Under the pieces are notes generated by a model. That model was not told the DNA's origin. It was given only the letters and a program-made list of their open reading frames with translations, and searched no databases. The position numbers and the translations under genes are program-made. Shown one piece after another: positions 1-8,088 of a stretch of DNA of 64,000 nucleotides (within the stretch, counting starts at the first letter, position 1; each line of letters begins with the position of its first letter). This stretch comes from Chloroflexi bacterium UBA5189 (GTDB lineage: Bacteria > Chloroflexota > Limnocylindria > Limnocylindrales > CSP1-4), in the NCBI GenBank assembly GCA_002413045.1, contig DHWF01000031.1, forward strand, positions 149,411 through 213,410, read 5' to 3'.

Positions 1-999
1 GCGGCGACGGCCGAGGAGATCGAGTCGGTCTACCTCGAGGGCTGGAAGCTCGGCCTGAAGGCGATCGCGATCTACCGCGACGGCAGCAAGCGCAGCCAGC
101 CGCTCAGCACCGGCAAGAAGAAGGACGAGGGTTCCGCGGAACAGCAAGCGCTCATCGTCTCGCTCCAGAAGGAGCTCGCGGAGTCGCAGGTCGAGGCGGG
201 CAAGCCGCATCGCCGCCGGCTCCCGGCCGAGCGAACCGCGGTCACCCACAAGTTCGACATCGCCGGCCACGAGGGCTACATCACCGTCGGGCTGTACCCG
301 GACGGCCAGCCCGGCGAGATCTTCCTGAAGATGGCCAAGGAAGGCAGCACCGTCTCTGGCCTGATGGACACCTTCGCGACCACGGTCTCGGTGGCGCTCC
401 AGTACGGCGTGCCGCTCCGCGACCTGGTCAACAAGTTCGCCCACGTCCGGTTCGAGCCCAGCGGCTTCACCGGCAACTCGGAGATCCCGATCGCCAAGAG
501 CATCGTCGACTACATCTTCCGCTGGCTCGGCTCGCGGTTCCTGACCGAGGACGACAAGGCGAGCCTCGGCCTCATCGATCGAAGTGCGACGTCCGACGCG
601 CCGTACGGCTCGGCGCCCTCGGGCTCGATCTCGTTCGCCGCACCGGCGCCGTCGATCTCGGCCAAGGCCGAGCCGATCGACCCGCCGGCGAAGGCGACCG
701 CGGTCGGCGTCGACCAGGCGCCGAAGGCGGAGCGCGTCGAGCTCGGCTACCTGGCCACGGTCGGGGCGTCGAACGGGCATGCGAATGGCCACTCGAACGG
801 ACATGCCAACGGCCACACCAATGGCAACGCGCCAAAGGCCACGAATGGCGGCGGGATCACGCTCAACCTGGGCGGCACGAAGGTCGCCTTCGCCACCCAG
901 GCGGACGCTCCGTCGTGCATGGATTGCGGCTCGATCATGGTTCGCAACGGCTCTTGCTACAAGTGCCTCAACTGCGGCTCGACCTCCGGGTGCAGCTGA
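1..999 (+). CDS. nrdJ: Adenosylcobalamin-dependent ribonucleotide reductase, C-terminal part
   Basis: The frame is open at the left edge, so only the last 332 residues are visible. They match the C-terminal end of class II (B12-dependent) ribonucleoside-diphosphate reductase, which makes deoxyribonucleotides in the cytoplasm without oxygen dependence. Visible are the end of the barrel (EGWKLGLKAIAIYRDGSKRS), a following domain with HVRFEPSGFTGNSEIPIAKS, an Ala/Pro-rich linker, a low-complexity Asn-Gly-His run near residues 257-278, and a terminal zinc-ribbon-like Cys cluster (CMDCG near 306, CYKCLNCG near 319, final CS) that also carries the reducing cysteines in this family. A strong terminator follows at 1099-1130. 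The assignment is secure; the length of the missing N-terminal part cannot be judged. Confidence 0.93.
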   Translation, partial: AATAEEIESVYLEGWKLGLKAIAIYRDGSKRSQPLSTGKKKDEGSAEQQALIVSLQKELAESQVEAGKPHRRRLPAERTAVTHKFDIAGHEGYITVGLYPDGQPGEIFLKMAKEGSTVSGLMDTFATTVSVALQYGVPLRDLVNKFAHVRFEPSGFTGNSEIPIAKSIVDYIFRWLGSRFLTEDDKASLGLIDRSATSDAPYGSAPSGSISFAAPAPSISAKAEPIDPPAKATAVGVDQAPKAERVELGYLATVGASNGHANGHSNGHANGHTNGNAPKATNGGGITLNLGGTKVAFATQADAPSCMDCGSIMVRNGSCYKCLNCGSTSGCS

Positions 1000-1006
1000 G
1001 CAACCA

Positions 1007-1074
1007 GGGGTTTTGCCGGATTACGCCATCGACGCAGGAGGCGAGATCATCGCGGGGATGACGCGGCAAACCCC
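1007..1074 (+). other. Possible structured RNA in the nrdJ 3' UTR
   Basis: Positions 1007-1018 (ggggttttgccg) can pair with 1064-1074 (cggcaaacccc) with one bulged U, enclosing about 45 nt that contains a smaller possible stem (gcga...tcgc). It lies between the nrdJ stop and the terminator. It matches no riboswitch class I recognise; it may only be a 3' UTR fold. Confidence 0.3.
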
Positions 1075-1098
1075 AACCCAGGCGGCATACACCGAGAC

Positions 1099-1130
1099 GA
1101 GAAGCCCCCGTTCCTCCACGGGGGCTTCTC
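1099..1130 (+). terminator. Terminator hairpin after nrdJ
   Basis: A perfect 12-bp stem, gagaagcccccg at 1099-1110 and cgggggcttctc at 1119-1130, has an 8-nt loop. It ends nrdJ transcription and separates it from the gene at 1231. The trailing T-tract is weak (ccttc). Confidence 0.8.
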
Positions 1131-1230
1131 CCTTCACGTGTACGAGCCTCGGGGATCGGCTGAGCTTCGTGGCAGCCCATGGTCTCGTTCGGTCACGCGG
1201 CGTCAGGTCACGCGGCGCCAGATAGGGTTG

Positions 1231-2091
1231 ATGTCTGCAGTTCGACGCTTCGCCATACCCGTCATTTCGTTTCTGTTCGGCGCCGGCCTGCAAATCAGCG
1301 GTATCCAGCAACCCCTCGTAGCTGCCGGCCTGTGGGCCGTCGCTGCGATTTGGGCATTGATTGCCTTCATTACTTGGCAGCCGATCCGATCGCGAGCGTC
1401 GCACCTGAGGAGCACGCTTGGAGATCGAAGTCCGCTGTCGATAACGATCTCTCGGAGGCGGCGCCCGCCGGTGCCGGTGGATCCATCGAGCCTAGGATTC
1501 TTGGACTTCGAGGCCGAGGCCGAACGCGCCATGAAGCGGATGACTAAGCGATTAGGCGAGATGGGAGCTGAGATCGAGCGAATCGGCGACACGTTTGGCA
1601 GGTCAGCACCGCGCATCCCAGCGCTAGCAAACGCGTCCGCGGCAACCAAACAAAGCGAGTTGCGCGAGGTAGGCAACCGCGTCGATGGCCATGCAGCCAA
1701 GTTGGAGGCCATCCAGTCCCTTTTCCGCGTCGACATCGAGGCGATGACTACGAACTACCTTAATCGCTTGGACTACGTCGATGCGGAAGGAGCCTCCACT
1801 CTTCGGCCGACGTTTGCGGGCATGTCGGATGCGGTCGACGGCGCTCGGCCGAGCACCGTCGGTATGCGCGACGCCGCGCTGGGACTCCGAGCAAAGAACG
1901 TCCAGCAATCCGTCAACCTTGCTTGCGAGCGGCTGGCCGACAGTCTCCAGAGGATCGTGTCGGACATGGACACCGTCAAACGGTTTACGACAGCGGCATT
2001 GCGCAAGCTCGACGACAAGATCATCTCCGCCAGCGTGGCTCGCCCAACAGGATCGGCGCCAAACCGCCACGCCCGACGACGCACGCGATGA
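1231..2091 (+). CDS. Membrane protein with coiled-coil cytoplasmic region, unknown function
   Basis: 286 residues. Two adjacent hydrophobic segments sit at the N-terminus (about residues 5-25 and 29-48), followed by a basic stretch and a long charged, helical region (EAEAERAMKRMTKRLGEM) likely to form coiled coil. I recognise no family. The ATG at 1231 is preferred because the membrane segments begin immediately after it; an upstream in-frame start would add about 31 arginine-rich residues. Base composition is clearly lower in GC than the neighbours and codons such as ctt, aaa, gta and tta are used freely, which suggests acquisition by transfer. It stands alone between a terminator and oppositely oriented genes. 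Confidence 0.6.
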   Translation: MSAVRRFAIPVISFLFGAGLQISGIQQPLVAAGLWAVAAIWALIAFITWQPIRSRASHLRSTLGDRSPLSITISRRRRPPVPVDPSSLGFLDFEAEAERAMKRMTKRLGEMGAEIERIGDTFGRSAPRIPALANASAATKQSELREVGNRVDGHAAKLEAIQSLFRVDIEAMTTNYLNRLDYVDAEGASTLRPTFAGMSDAVDGARPSTVGMRDAALGLRAKNVQQSVNLACERLADSLQRIVSDMDTVKRFTTAALRKLDDKIISASVARPTGSAPNRHARRRTR

Positions 2092-2198
2092 CTTAACGTC
2101 ACTGACCGGCCAGGGCGTTCGCGCTGCCTACCGCCGCCACGCGTGACGCGGCAAGCGCGCCTCGGCTGAGCTAAGGGAGATGTGGGAGGTCGCGTGCG

Positions 2199-2876
2199 TC
2201 AGGTACCGGGCGTCCAGGCCACGTAATCGATGAGCATCGCGCGGCACGCGGCCGCGGTACCGCACGCGTTTTCGGAATAGACGAAGCGCCCAAGCACGAC
2301 GACCTGCGCCGCGCCGCCGACCCACTCCATCCCGCCCGGGGCGACGACCCCGTCCACCATCGAGGCGGTGACCGATTCGAGCCCGGCGCTGCGGGAGCCG
2401 ACGCCCTCGATGCTGTCGATCACGACGGGTGCATTGGGATCCGGGCGCGGCGAGTAGAAGACGCCGGACCTGGCGCAGAACGCGTAGGGATCGACGAAAC
2501 CACGAACGTTCGGTCGTGCGTCCGGCATGTAGAGCGCCGCCTGCGGCGGACAGTCGGCGATCACCATCGGGGTGTACCAACCGGAGACCGCCACGACGTC
2601 GTCGAGCCCCAGGTTCTGGATCTGGACGGTATCGAGGCGCTGAACCTCGAAGCCGAGCACCTCCCCCGGGAAGGGCGCCTCGGACGGGCGTGCCGGCGAT
2701 GGGGCAATGGTCGGAGGCGGGACGACGGCGGTTAGGTGGTCCGGGCGAGCGCCACTGATGCCCAGCAAGGCGATCGCGACGAGCACGACGACCGGCACCA
2801 GGAGGGTGGCGCGGGCGAGTCGACGCCGTCTCGGCACGATGACGGCGCGCGCCTCGAAGCCGGACCGATCGTCCAC
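2199..2876 (-). CDS. Membrane-anchored hypothetical protein
   Basis: 225 residues starting with GTG. A basic N-terminus (RRRRLARA) is followed by one hydrophobic segment at about residues 23-42, then a Pro/Ser-rich spacer and an extracytoplasmic domain with several Cys residues (ADCPP, AFCARSG, ENACGTAAAC). This looks like a type II anchored or secreted protein. No known domain is recognised. It sits downstream of the sigma factor/propeller gene pair in the same direction but is separated from it by a terminator, so it is probably not in that operon. Confidence 0.6.
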   Translation of the reverse strand: MDDRSGFEARAVIVPRRRRLARATLLVPVVVLVAIALLGISGARPDHLTAVVPPPTIAPSPARPSEAPFPGEVLGFEVQRLDTVQIQNLGLDDVVAVSGWYTPMVIADCPPQAALYMPDARPNVRGFVDPYAFCARSGVFYSPRPDPNAPVVIDSIEGVGSRSAGLESVTASMVDGVVAPGGMEWVGGAAQVVVLGRFVYSENACGTAAACRAMLIDYVAWTPGT

Positions 2877-2903
2877 GTAGGGAGCGTAGTCCCAGCCTGA
2901 GAA

Positions 2904-2935
2904 TCGAGAGGGCCCGGCGTGGCCGGGCCCCTCGA
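2904..2935 (-). terminator. Terminator after the PQQ/NHL protein gene
   Basis: gggcccggc (2910-2918) pairs with gccgggccc (2922-2930) around a 3-nt loop. The stem is extended by tcgag/ctcga (2904-2908 with 2931-2935), leaving one bulged A. It lies just past the stop of the gene ending at 2956 on the minus strand. Confidence 0.7.
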
Positions 2936-2955
2936 CGATCTGCTGGTGCCCTGTG

Positions 2956-5262
2956 TCAGGGCGCGAGCGGTGGCAGCAGCTGGAAGCGGACGAGCTTGGC
3001 GTCGCCGGGTCCGCCGGGGTTTGTCACGTCCGCGACGATCAGGTCGCCGTCGAGCATGAGGAGCCCGGTTGGCCATGGCAGATCGAGCTCGCCCTGACCG
3101 TTCCCGCCGAATCCGGTGACGTAGGTGCCGTCGGCATCGAACACCAGGACGCCCGGGGAGGCACCTCGGTTGGAGCCCTGGTCGACGAACATCCGGCCGT
3201 CTGGCGTGATCGCCATCGCGCCCGGCTGCTCGTTGAACTTGCCGGCACCGAACGTCATCGTGAGCTTTCCGGTCGGATCGAACCGATCGACCTGCTCCGG
3301 GTCGATGTCGCTGACGTAGAAGTTGCCCTTGCTGTCGATGGCCAGAGCGTTCGCGGTGTTGACGCCCTTGCTCGCGTTCGGGAACGCATCGAAGGTCGCC
3401 AGGACCGTGCCGGTCTTGTCGAACCGTTCGATCACGCCGCGCCCGTCGTCGAGGACGCAGATCGAGCCGTCCGGCGCGACGACGATCCCGACGGGATCGA
3501 CGAACTGGCCGGCGTCAGGCCCGAAGGTGCCCCACGTGCGCACGAACTTCCGGTTCTTGTCGAAGGCCTGCACGCGCTCGTTGCCGACGTCCAGCACATA
3601 GAACGACCCATCCTGCGCGAACGCGACGGTTCCGTAGCCGTCCCCGTTTGCCCGCCGCAGGTTGAACTGGCCGTCACCGGTCCCGAACGTGCCCCAAGCC
3701 TCGAGGTACTTCCCGTCGGCATCGAAGATCGTGAACTCGTGGTTGTACGGATCGGCGACCCAGAGGCGGCCATCGGGCGCGAGCGCGATCGTGTTCGGGG
3801 TCCAACCGTCGACAGTCGCCTTTGCCGTCCAGCGGATGGCAACCAGTGGCGGGCCGGCGGATGCAATCGCAGCTGGTGACGCCTCGAGGGTCGGGGCGGC
3901 TGTGACGTCGGCGACCGGCGCCGGCGACACGGCCTTCCCATCGCCACCAATCACGTACAGGTTGCCCAGGTCTGTTGCGACGAAGACGAACCCGTGTGCA
4001 ACCGCGATGCAGCAGGAGTCGTGGCCGTCCACCGGGACCTGCCAGAGCTGCCAGCCGTCGGTTGCCCGGAGGGCGTAGACACCCTGAGCGCTGTCGGCCG
4101 GGATGTACACGACACCACCCGCGACCGCTGGAGCGCGGGTGCTCGTCGCCAGCTTGACGTGCCACAACTGGCGACCCGTTCGGGCTTCGAACGCCGCGAC
4201 GTCACCAAGCGGCTGGATCGTCGCGTATGCGACCCCGCCCACGACGGCCGGGGCGCCGTAGCCTTCCGGAACGTCCCACAGCAGGCTGCCCGTGGCGGCG
4301 TCGAACGCGCGGAGATGACCGGTCGACTCTTCGCTACCCGCGCCGATGTACACGATGCCGTCGGCGACGACGGCCGTGCCGAAAACGCCGGTGCCGAGAT
4401 CGGCTCGCCAGTCGCTTGCGCCGGACGTCGCGTCGAGCGCGACGAGCTGGCCATTGTCGAATGCGCCGTAGACCCGGCCGTCGGCGAACGCGACGTTGTG
4501 GATCGGGCTCGTGGCGGTGGCGATCGCGGTTCGCCAACGCTGCGCCCCGGTCGTGGCATCGAGCGCCACGATGGCGCTGTCGCTGGTCCCGAAATACACC
4601 ATCCCGGATCCCACGGCGATGCTCGACGCGGGCCGCGATGGCTGGGATCGCCAGCGCTCCCGTCCGGTCGTGGCATCGACCGCATAGACGATCGCCCCGC
4701 CATCGGAGACGTAGGCGAGCCCGTTGGCGACCGAGACGTCCGACCCGATGGCGGAGGTCGGCGGCCGGAAGGACCACAGCTCGTTGCCGGTGCCGGTATC
4801 GACGGCATGGAGCACCCCGTCCGCGCTCGAGGCGTAGGCCGTCGAGCCGACGATCGCGATGCCGTTGGAGAAGTTGGCGCCGGCCTTGAACGTTGCATGG
4901 ATCACGCCCTGGCCGACCGGCCCGGTCCGGGCAACGCCGTTGCGCGCGGGGCCACCGCGGAACGCGGTCCAATCGTCCGCTGCAGCGATCTGGTTCAGGA
5001 GATACGCGCCCACGGCGACCGCAGCGAGCGCGGCCAGGAGGGCGATGAGCGCAATCGCGATACGTCGCGTCGGCGAGCCGACAAGAACGTGAGACTTGGT
5101 TTGCATCGGGGTCTCCCTCAGGAGAGCCAGCCATCGCGGCCGAGGCCGCAGGCGGCCCGTCACGGAAAGTGCTTCATCGATGGCGCCGGCGGGCACGCCA
5201 GTGGCGGCCTCGTCGGCCATCCAGGAAGCGAGCTGGCGTTCGAACGACTGCGTCGTGCTCAT
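2956..5262 (-). CDS. Anti-sigma-like membrane protein with PQQ and NHL propeller ectodomains
   Basis: 768 residues. Residues 1-67 are cytoplasmic and resemble the N-terminus of ECF anti-sigma factors (FERQLASWMADEA) but show no HxxxCxxC zinc motif. A single membrane helix follows at about 68-89. Residues ~96-450 are a PQQ-type beta-propeller with repeated units of the form DATTGxxxW (for example VDTGTGNELWSF, LDATTGAQRWRT). Residues ~480-765 carry NHL-type repeats (IALAPDGRLWVADPYNHEF). The start overlaps the stop of the upstream sigma gene by 4 bases, so the two are co-translated. The likely role is membrane control of that sigma factor by an extracellular signal; this is inference from order and topology. 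The internal ATG that starts MQTKSH would remove the cytoplasmic domain and is less likely. Confidence 0.8.
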   Translation of the reverse strand: MSTTQSFERQLASWMADEAATGVPAGAIDEALSVTGRLRPRPRWLALLRETPMQTKSHVLVGSPTRRIAIALIALLAALAAVAVGAYLLNQIAAADDWTAFRGGPARNGVARTGPVGQGVIHATFKAGANFSNGIAIVGSTAYASSADGVLHAVDTGTGNELWSFRPPTSAIGSDVSVANGLAYVSDGGAIVYAVDATTGRERWRSQPSRPASSIAVGSGMVYFGTSDSAIVALDATTGAQRWRTAIATATSPIHNVAFADGRVYGAFDNGQLVALDATSGASDWRADLGTGVFGTAVVADGIVYIGAGSEESTGHLRAFDAATGSLLWDVPEGYGAPAVVGGVAYATIQPLGDVAAFEARTGRQLWHVKLATSTRAPAVAGGVVYIPADSAQGVYALRATDGWQLWQVPVDGHDSCCIAVAHGFVFVATDLGNLYVIGGDGKAVSPAPVADVTAAPTLEASPAAIASAGPPLVAIRWTAKATVDGWTPNTIALAPDGRLWVADPYNHEFTIFDADGKYLEAWGTFGTGDGQFNLRRANGDGYGTVAFAQDGSFYVLDVGNERVQAFDKNRKFVRTWGTFGPDAGQFVDPVGIVVAPDGSICVLDDGRGVIERFDKTGTVLATFDAFPNASKGVNTANALAIDSKGNFYVSDIDPEQVDRFDPTGKLTMTFGAGKFNEQPGAMAITPDGRMFVDQGSNRGASPGVLVFDADGTYVTGFGGNGQGELDLPWPTGLLMLDGDLIVADVTNPGGPGDAKLVRFQLLPPLAP

Positions 5263-5813
5263 GCCGATCGCTCCTGGAGGGCGGTCGGTCGGTCTGCGCC
5301 CATCGCTGAGCGCATCGCGGCCAGACCGCGGTTGAGCCGGGACTTCGCAGTCCCGACCGGGATGTCGAGGATCTCGGCGAGCTCGGTGAGGGGCAGGCCG
5401 AGGTAGAAGTGCAGGACGAGGACGGCGCGCTGGTCCACCGGGAGGCGGGCCAGCGCGCGGCCCATCTGGTCGCGGTCAACGACCGCGTTGGAAAAGTCGG
5501 TCGAGGTGTCTGCGTCTTCATCGGGCGCCACGTGGAGCTCGACGAGATCGCGGCGCCGAACCTTCCGAACCCACCGATAGCAGGCCCGGACGGTCAGCCG
5601 GTTCAGCCAGGCATCCCACGCGTCGGCGTCCCGAAGCGCTCGAATATCTCGCCAGGCGAGCACGAGTGCCTCCTGGACCGCGTCCTGAGCGCGATCCAGG
5701 TCACGAAGGATGAGTCGGGCGACGGCGTACAGCCGGGGATACGAGCCTCTCACCAGGACGGAGAAGGCTTCGTGATCGCCCGCTTGTGCTCGTTCGACGA
5801 GCTGTCGCTGCAT
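5259..5813 (-). CDS. RNA polymerase ECF sigma factor
   Basis: 184 residues, the usual ECF length. Region 2 is near the N-terminus (RLYAVARLILRDLDRAQDAV, then AWDAWLNRLTVRACYRWVRK). Region 4 is near the C-terminus (LPVDQRAVLVLHFYLGLPLT and GTAKSRLNRGL). It directs RNA polymerase to a small regulon. The stop overlaps the start of a membrane protein with an anti-sigma-like N-terminus (ATGA, 5259-5262), the classic sigma/anti-sigma arrangement. Two GGAAC-containing direct repeats lie 50-75 bases upstream of the start and could be part of an autoregulated promoter. Confidence 0.9.
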   Translation of the reverse strand: MQRQLVERAQAGDHEAFSVLVRGSYPRLYAVARLILRDLDRAQDAVQEALVLAWRDIRALRDADAWDAWLNRLTVRACYRWVRKVRRRDLVELHVAPDEDADTSTDFSNAVVDRDQMGRALARLPVDQRAVLVLHFYLGLPLTELAEILDIPVGTAKSRLNRGLAAMRSAMGADRPTALQERSA

Positions 5814-5859
5814 TCCGCCACCTGTACCGCGCGGCCTGGATGGCTGCGCTCATAACGGT

Positions 5860-5888
5860 ACGGTTCCAGGGAGGGCGAAACGGTTCCA
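5860..5888 (-). promoter_or_regulatory. GGAAC direct repeats upstream of the ECF sigma gene
   Basis: The 9-mer acggttcca occurs at 5860-5868 and again at 5880-5888, a 20-bp period. Read on the minus strand this is TGGAACCGT twice, and GGAAC is the typical -35 core of ECF-type promoters. I could not find a convincing matching -10 at 16-17 bases, so the exact promoter is uncertain. Confidence 0.4.
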
Positions 5889-5959
5889 TGAATCCCGCGC
5901 CGGCGGCTGCGGACGCGGCGCGCTCGATGGCGCGGCGGGGGTTCCTCGTTCGGCGCTGC

Positions 5960-6505
5960 CTACAACGCCACGTGCTCCTCGCCGAAGAGCGCCTGCTGGC
6001 CGTAGCCGGGCGCGCCTTCGAGCTGGAGCATGCGGCGCTTGGTCGCGAGCCCGCCCGGGGCCGAGAAGCCGGTGAGCGCGCCATTGGCCGCGACGACGCG
6101 ATGGCACGGCACGATGATCGGGAACGGGTTGCGCGCGAGGGCGGCGCCGACGTCGCGGGCGCCGTCCGGGTACCCGATCGATCGCGCGACCTCGCCGTAG
6201 CTTTGCGTCGTGCCAGGCCGGATCTCGCGGGTCGCGGCGTAGACGGCTCGCCGGAACTGGTCGACGCCACGATCGTCGATCGGAACGTCGCGCAGGTCGC
6301 GCGCGACGCCTGCCATGACGGCGACCATCCCATCGATCGCCTCGCGGACGAACCGTGGGACTTGCGCACCATCCTCCAGCCGCGGCCCGGATCTACCGCC
6401 AACGGTCGGGAGCAGCACGCCGCTGATGCCCGCGTCGGTCCACCGAACGGCGCAGCGGCCGAGCTCGGTGTCGAAGGTCACGGTCGACGGCCTCACGTTG
6501 TCCAT
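5960..6505 (-). CDS. ogt: Methylated-DNA--protein-cysteine methyltransferase
   Basis: 181 residues. It removes O6-alkyl groups from guanine in a one-way transfer to its own cysteine. The family motif IIVPCHRVV places the acceptor at Cys134. The DNA-binding helix region GTTQSYGEVARSIG and the substrate-loop glycines (GALTGFSAPGG) are present, and the protein is of usual length for this class. I start it at the ATG at 6505 because the in-frame extension upstream is arginine/serine-rich and unlike the family. It is a stand-alone gene. Confidence 0.92.
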   Translation of the reverse strand: MDNVRPSTVTFDTELGRCAVRWTDAGISGVLLPTVGGRSGPRLEDGAQVPRFVREAIDGMVAVMAGVARDLRDVPIDDRGVDQFRRAVYAATREIRPGTTQSYGEVARSIGYPDGARDVGAALARNPFPIIVPCHRVVAANGALTGFSAPGGLATKRRMLQLEGAPGYGQQALFGEEHVAL

Positions 6506-6557
6506 GATCCCTACAACACGGGCGGGCTGGTGGCGGTTGCGACGGAGGCCGCCACGA

Positions 6558-7559
6558 TCAGGCGGACTGGGACGACGCGCCAACCAGCGGACCGAGCCCC
6601 TGCGCTCGACGGGCTCGCAGGACGATCCGGACGATCTCCCACGCCGTTGCGAGCGTCGTGCCCACCGCGATCGCGAGCATGGGGGCCCCGGCGCCGCTCC
6701 CGAGGTCGGGCCAGTGGATGACCTGGGCAAAGTCGGGGTTCACGATCCAGCCAGCAAGCGCACCCACGACGAGCGGCACGGCGAACAGGACGTGGAGCAG
6801 CACCATGCTGAACGCCAGGAAGGCCGTCCAACGGCCGGCGTTGTAGGCCAACACGTGGCCGAACCCGCGCAAGGCGACCAGCGCGATGAGGATCGGAAGC
6901 CACACGGTCCTGAAGTCGTGATCGAGGAGCGGAACCTCGACGTTGGATGCCGTGGTGGTCGACAGGCCGCCGACGAACACGAGAATCCCAATGGTGATGA
7001 GTGACGTGGCGATCTCGCCCGCGGCCTCGCGGACCGCGATTCGACCGTCCGAGACCTTTGGGAGCCGCTCGAGGGTCCAGCGGCCGGTAGCCGCAACGAG
7101 CTCACTCCTGGCTTGCCTGGCAGGACCGGCGCGCTCGAGGAAGACGAACGTCACGGTCACCCAGAACGCGATTCCGATGCCGACGTTGATCGCAGTGGCA
7201 ATGCCGCTCGCGATCGCCGCCTGGAGATCGCCGCCGCCGACAATCTTGATTGCCCCCATCACGAGGGCAGCTATCGGAACCGCGATGGCCAACAGGCGCG
7301 GCAGGAGCCGCCGGTAGAGCGGGAACAGCTCGGGCCCGATCAGGTAGCTCGGCTGACCGGTGTACGCCGCGGCCAGCGCGGTGGGATCGCCGAGGGCCTC
7401 GAGAACGGCGCGCTCGGCAGTGGGCGCGTCCATTCCGGTTGCGAGGCGCTCCTCGATGGCGTCCTCGATCGACGATCGGAGCTCGCGCTCGACGTCGGTT
7501 CGCTTCGGCTCGGGGATGCTCCGCAGCACCGCGGCGAGGTACTGCTCGGTCCAGGCCAT
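6558..7559 (-). CDS. Membrane protein with permease-prefix domain, PadR partner
   Basis: 333 residues. Residues ~1-75 form a charged helical domain (WTEQYLAAVLRSIPEPKR through AERAVLEALGDPTALAAAY) seen at the front of many membrane proteins encoded next to PadR regulators. About seven hydrophobic segments follow. It starts 1 base after the PadR stop, with a strong ribosome site (ggaaggag) inside the end of padR, so the two are coupled. Function is unknown; in related pairs the PadR protein represses its membrane partner. Confidence 0.75.
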   Translation of the reverse strand: MAWTEQYLAAVLRSIPEPKRTDVERELRSSIEDAIEERLATGMDAPTAERAVLEALGDPTALAAAYTGQPSYLIGPELFPLYRRLLPRLLAIAVPIAALVMGAIKIVGGGDLQAAIASGIATAINVGIGIAFWVTVTFVFLERAGPARQARSELVAATGRWTLERLPKVSDGRIAVREAAGEIATSLITIGILVFVGGLSTTTASNVEVPLLDHDFRTVWLPILIALVALRGFGHVLAYNAGRWTAFLAFSMVLLHVLFAVPLVVGALAGWIVNPDFAQVIHWPDLGSGAGAPMLAIAVGTTLATAWEIVRIVLRARRAQGLGPLVGASSQSA

Positions 7560-7560
7560 T

Positions 7561-7896
7561 TCAGCTCCTTCCGTTGAGGGAATGCAGGGACGCGGTGAGG
7601 TCGGAGACATCGGTCAGCAACTGTGTGGCGAGCTCGTCGCCGGCCTCGGTCGTCGTATAGAACTTGCGGGGCCGCGATTCGTCCGTGTTCCACTCGCTCT
7701 GGAGAAGGCCGCGCTCCTCGAGTCGTCGAAGCAGCGGGTAGACCGTGTTGCCGTCGCTCGAGATGCCCGCGGCTTCGAGGGTCTTCAGCAGCCCATAGCC
7801 ATAGCCGGGCTCCCGGAGCGCGAGCAGGCATGCGAGCACGACGGTTCCCCGCCGCAGCTCCTGCCGATGGTTTCCCAGTAGCTCGTCATCAGGCAT
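7561..7896 (-). CDS. PadR family transcriptional regulator
   Basis: 111 residues. A winged-helix domain with typical PadR signatures: LRRGTVVLACLLALREPGYGYGLLKTLE and NTVYPLLRRLEERGLL, followed by the wing (RKFYTTTEAG). It lacks the long C-terminal dimer helix of full-size PadR proteins. I choose the ATG at 7896 because the 8 codons upstream (starting GTG) lie inside an inverted repeat that looks like its operator. It is coupled to the downstream membrane-protein gene. Confidence 0.9.
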   Translation of the reverse strand: MPDDELLGNHRQELRRGTVVLACLLALREPGYGYGLLKTLEAAGISSDGNTVYPLLRRLEERGLLQSEWNTDESRPRKFYTTTEAGDELATQLLTDVSDLTASLHSLNGRS

Positions 7897-7920
7897 GTGG
7901 CGCACATTACTGTGCGTCAC
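7897..7920 (-). promoter_or_regulatory. Inverted repeat next to the PadR start
   Basis: gtggcgcac (7897-7905) and gtgcgtcac (7912-7920) form an inverted repeat with 8 of 9 positions paired and a 6-nt spacer. It abuts the ATG of padR. ATGT/ACAT half-sites, common for PadR proteins, also occur here. An autoregulatory operator is inferred. Confidence 0.5.
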
Positions 7921-8088
7921 ACACTACTGTCAAGCGAAGGTGTCAGCGATCGGCGTCCAGGAAGTTGATCGCCGCGGCGCGTTTCGACATCCAGAGCGTT
8001 GCAGACGAATTGCAACCCGGCCACCCGGGATCGCAATCGCGCGGGCTCGGGCGCGCTGCGACAATCACCCGGCCGACAGGAGGACCCG

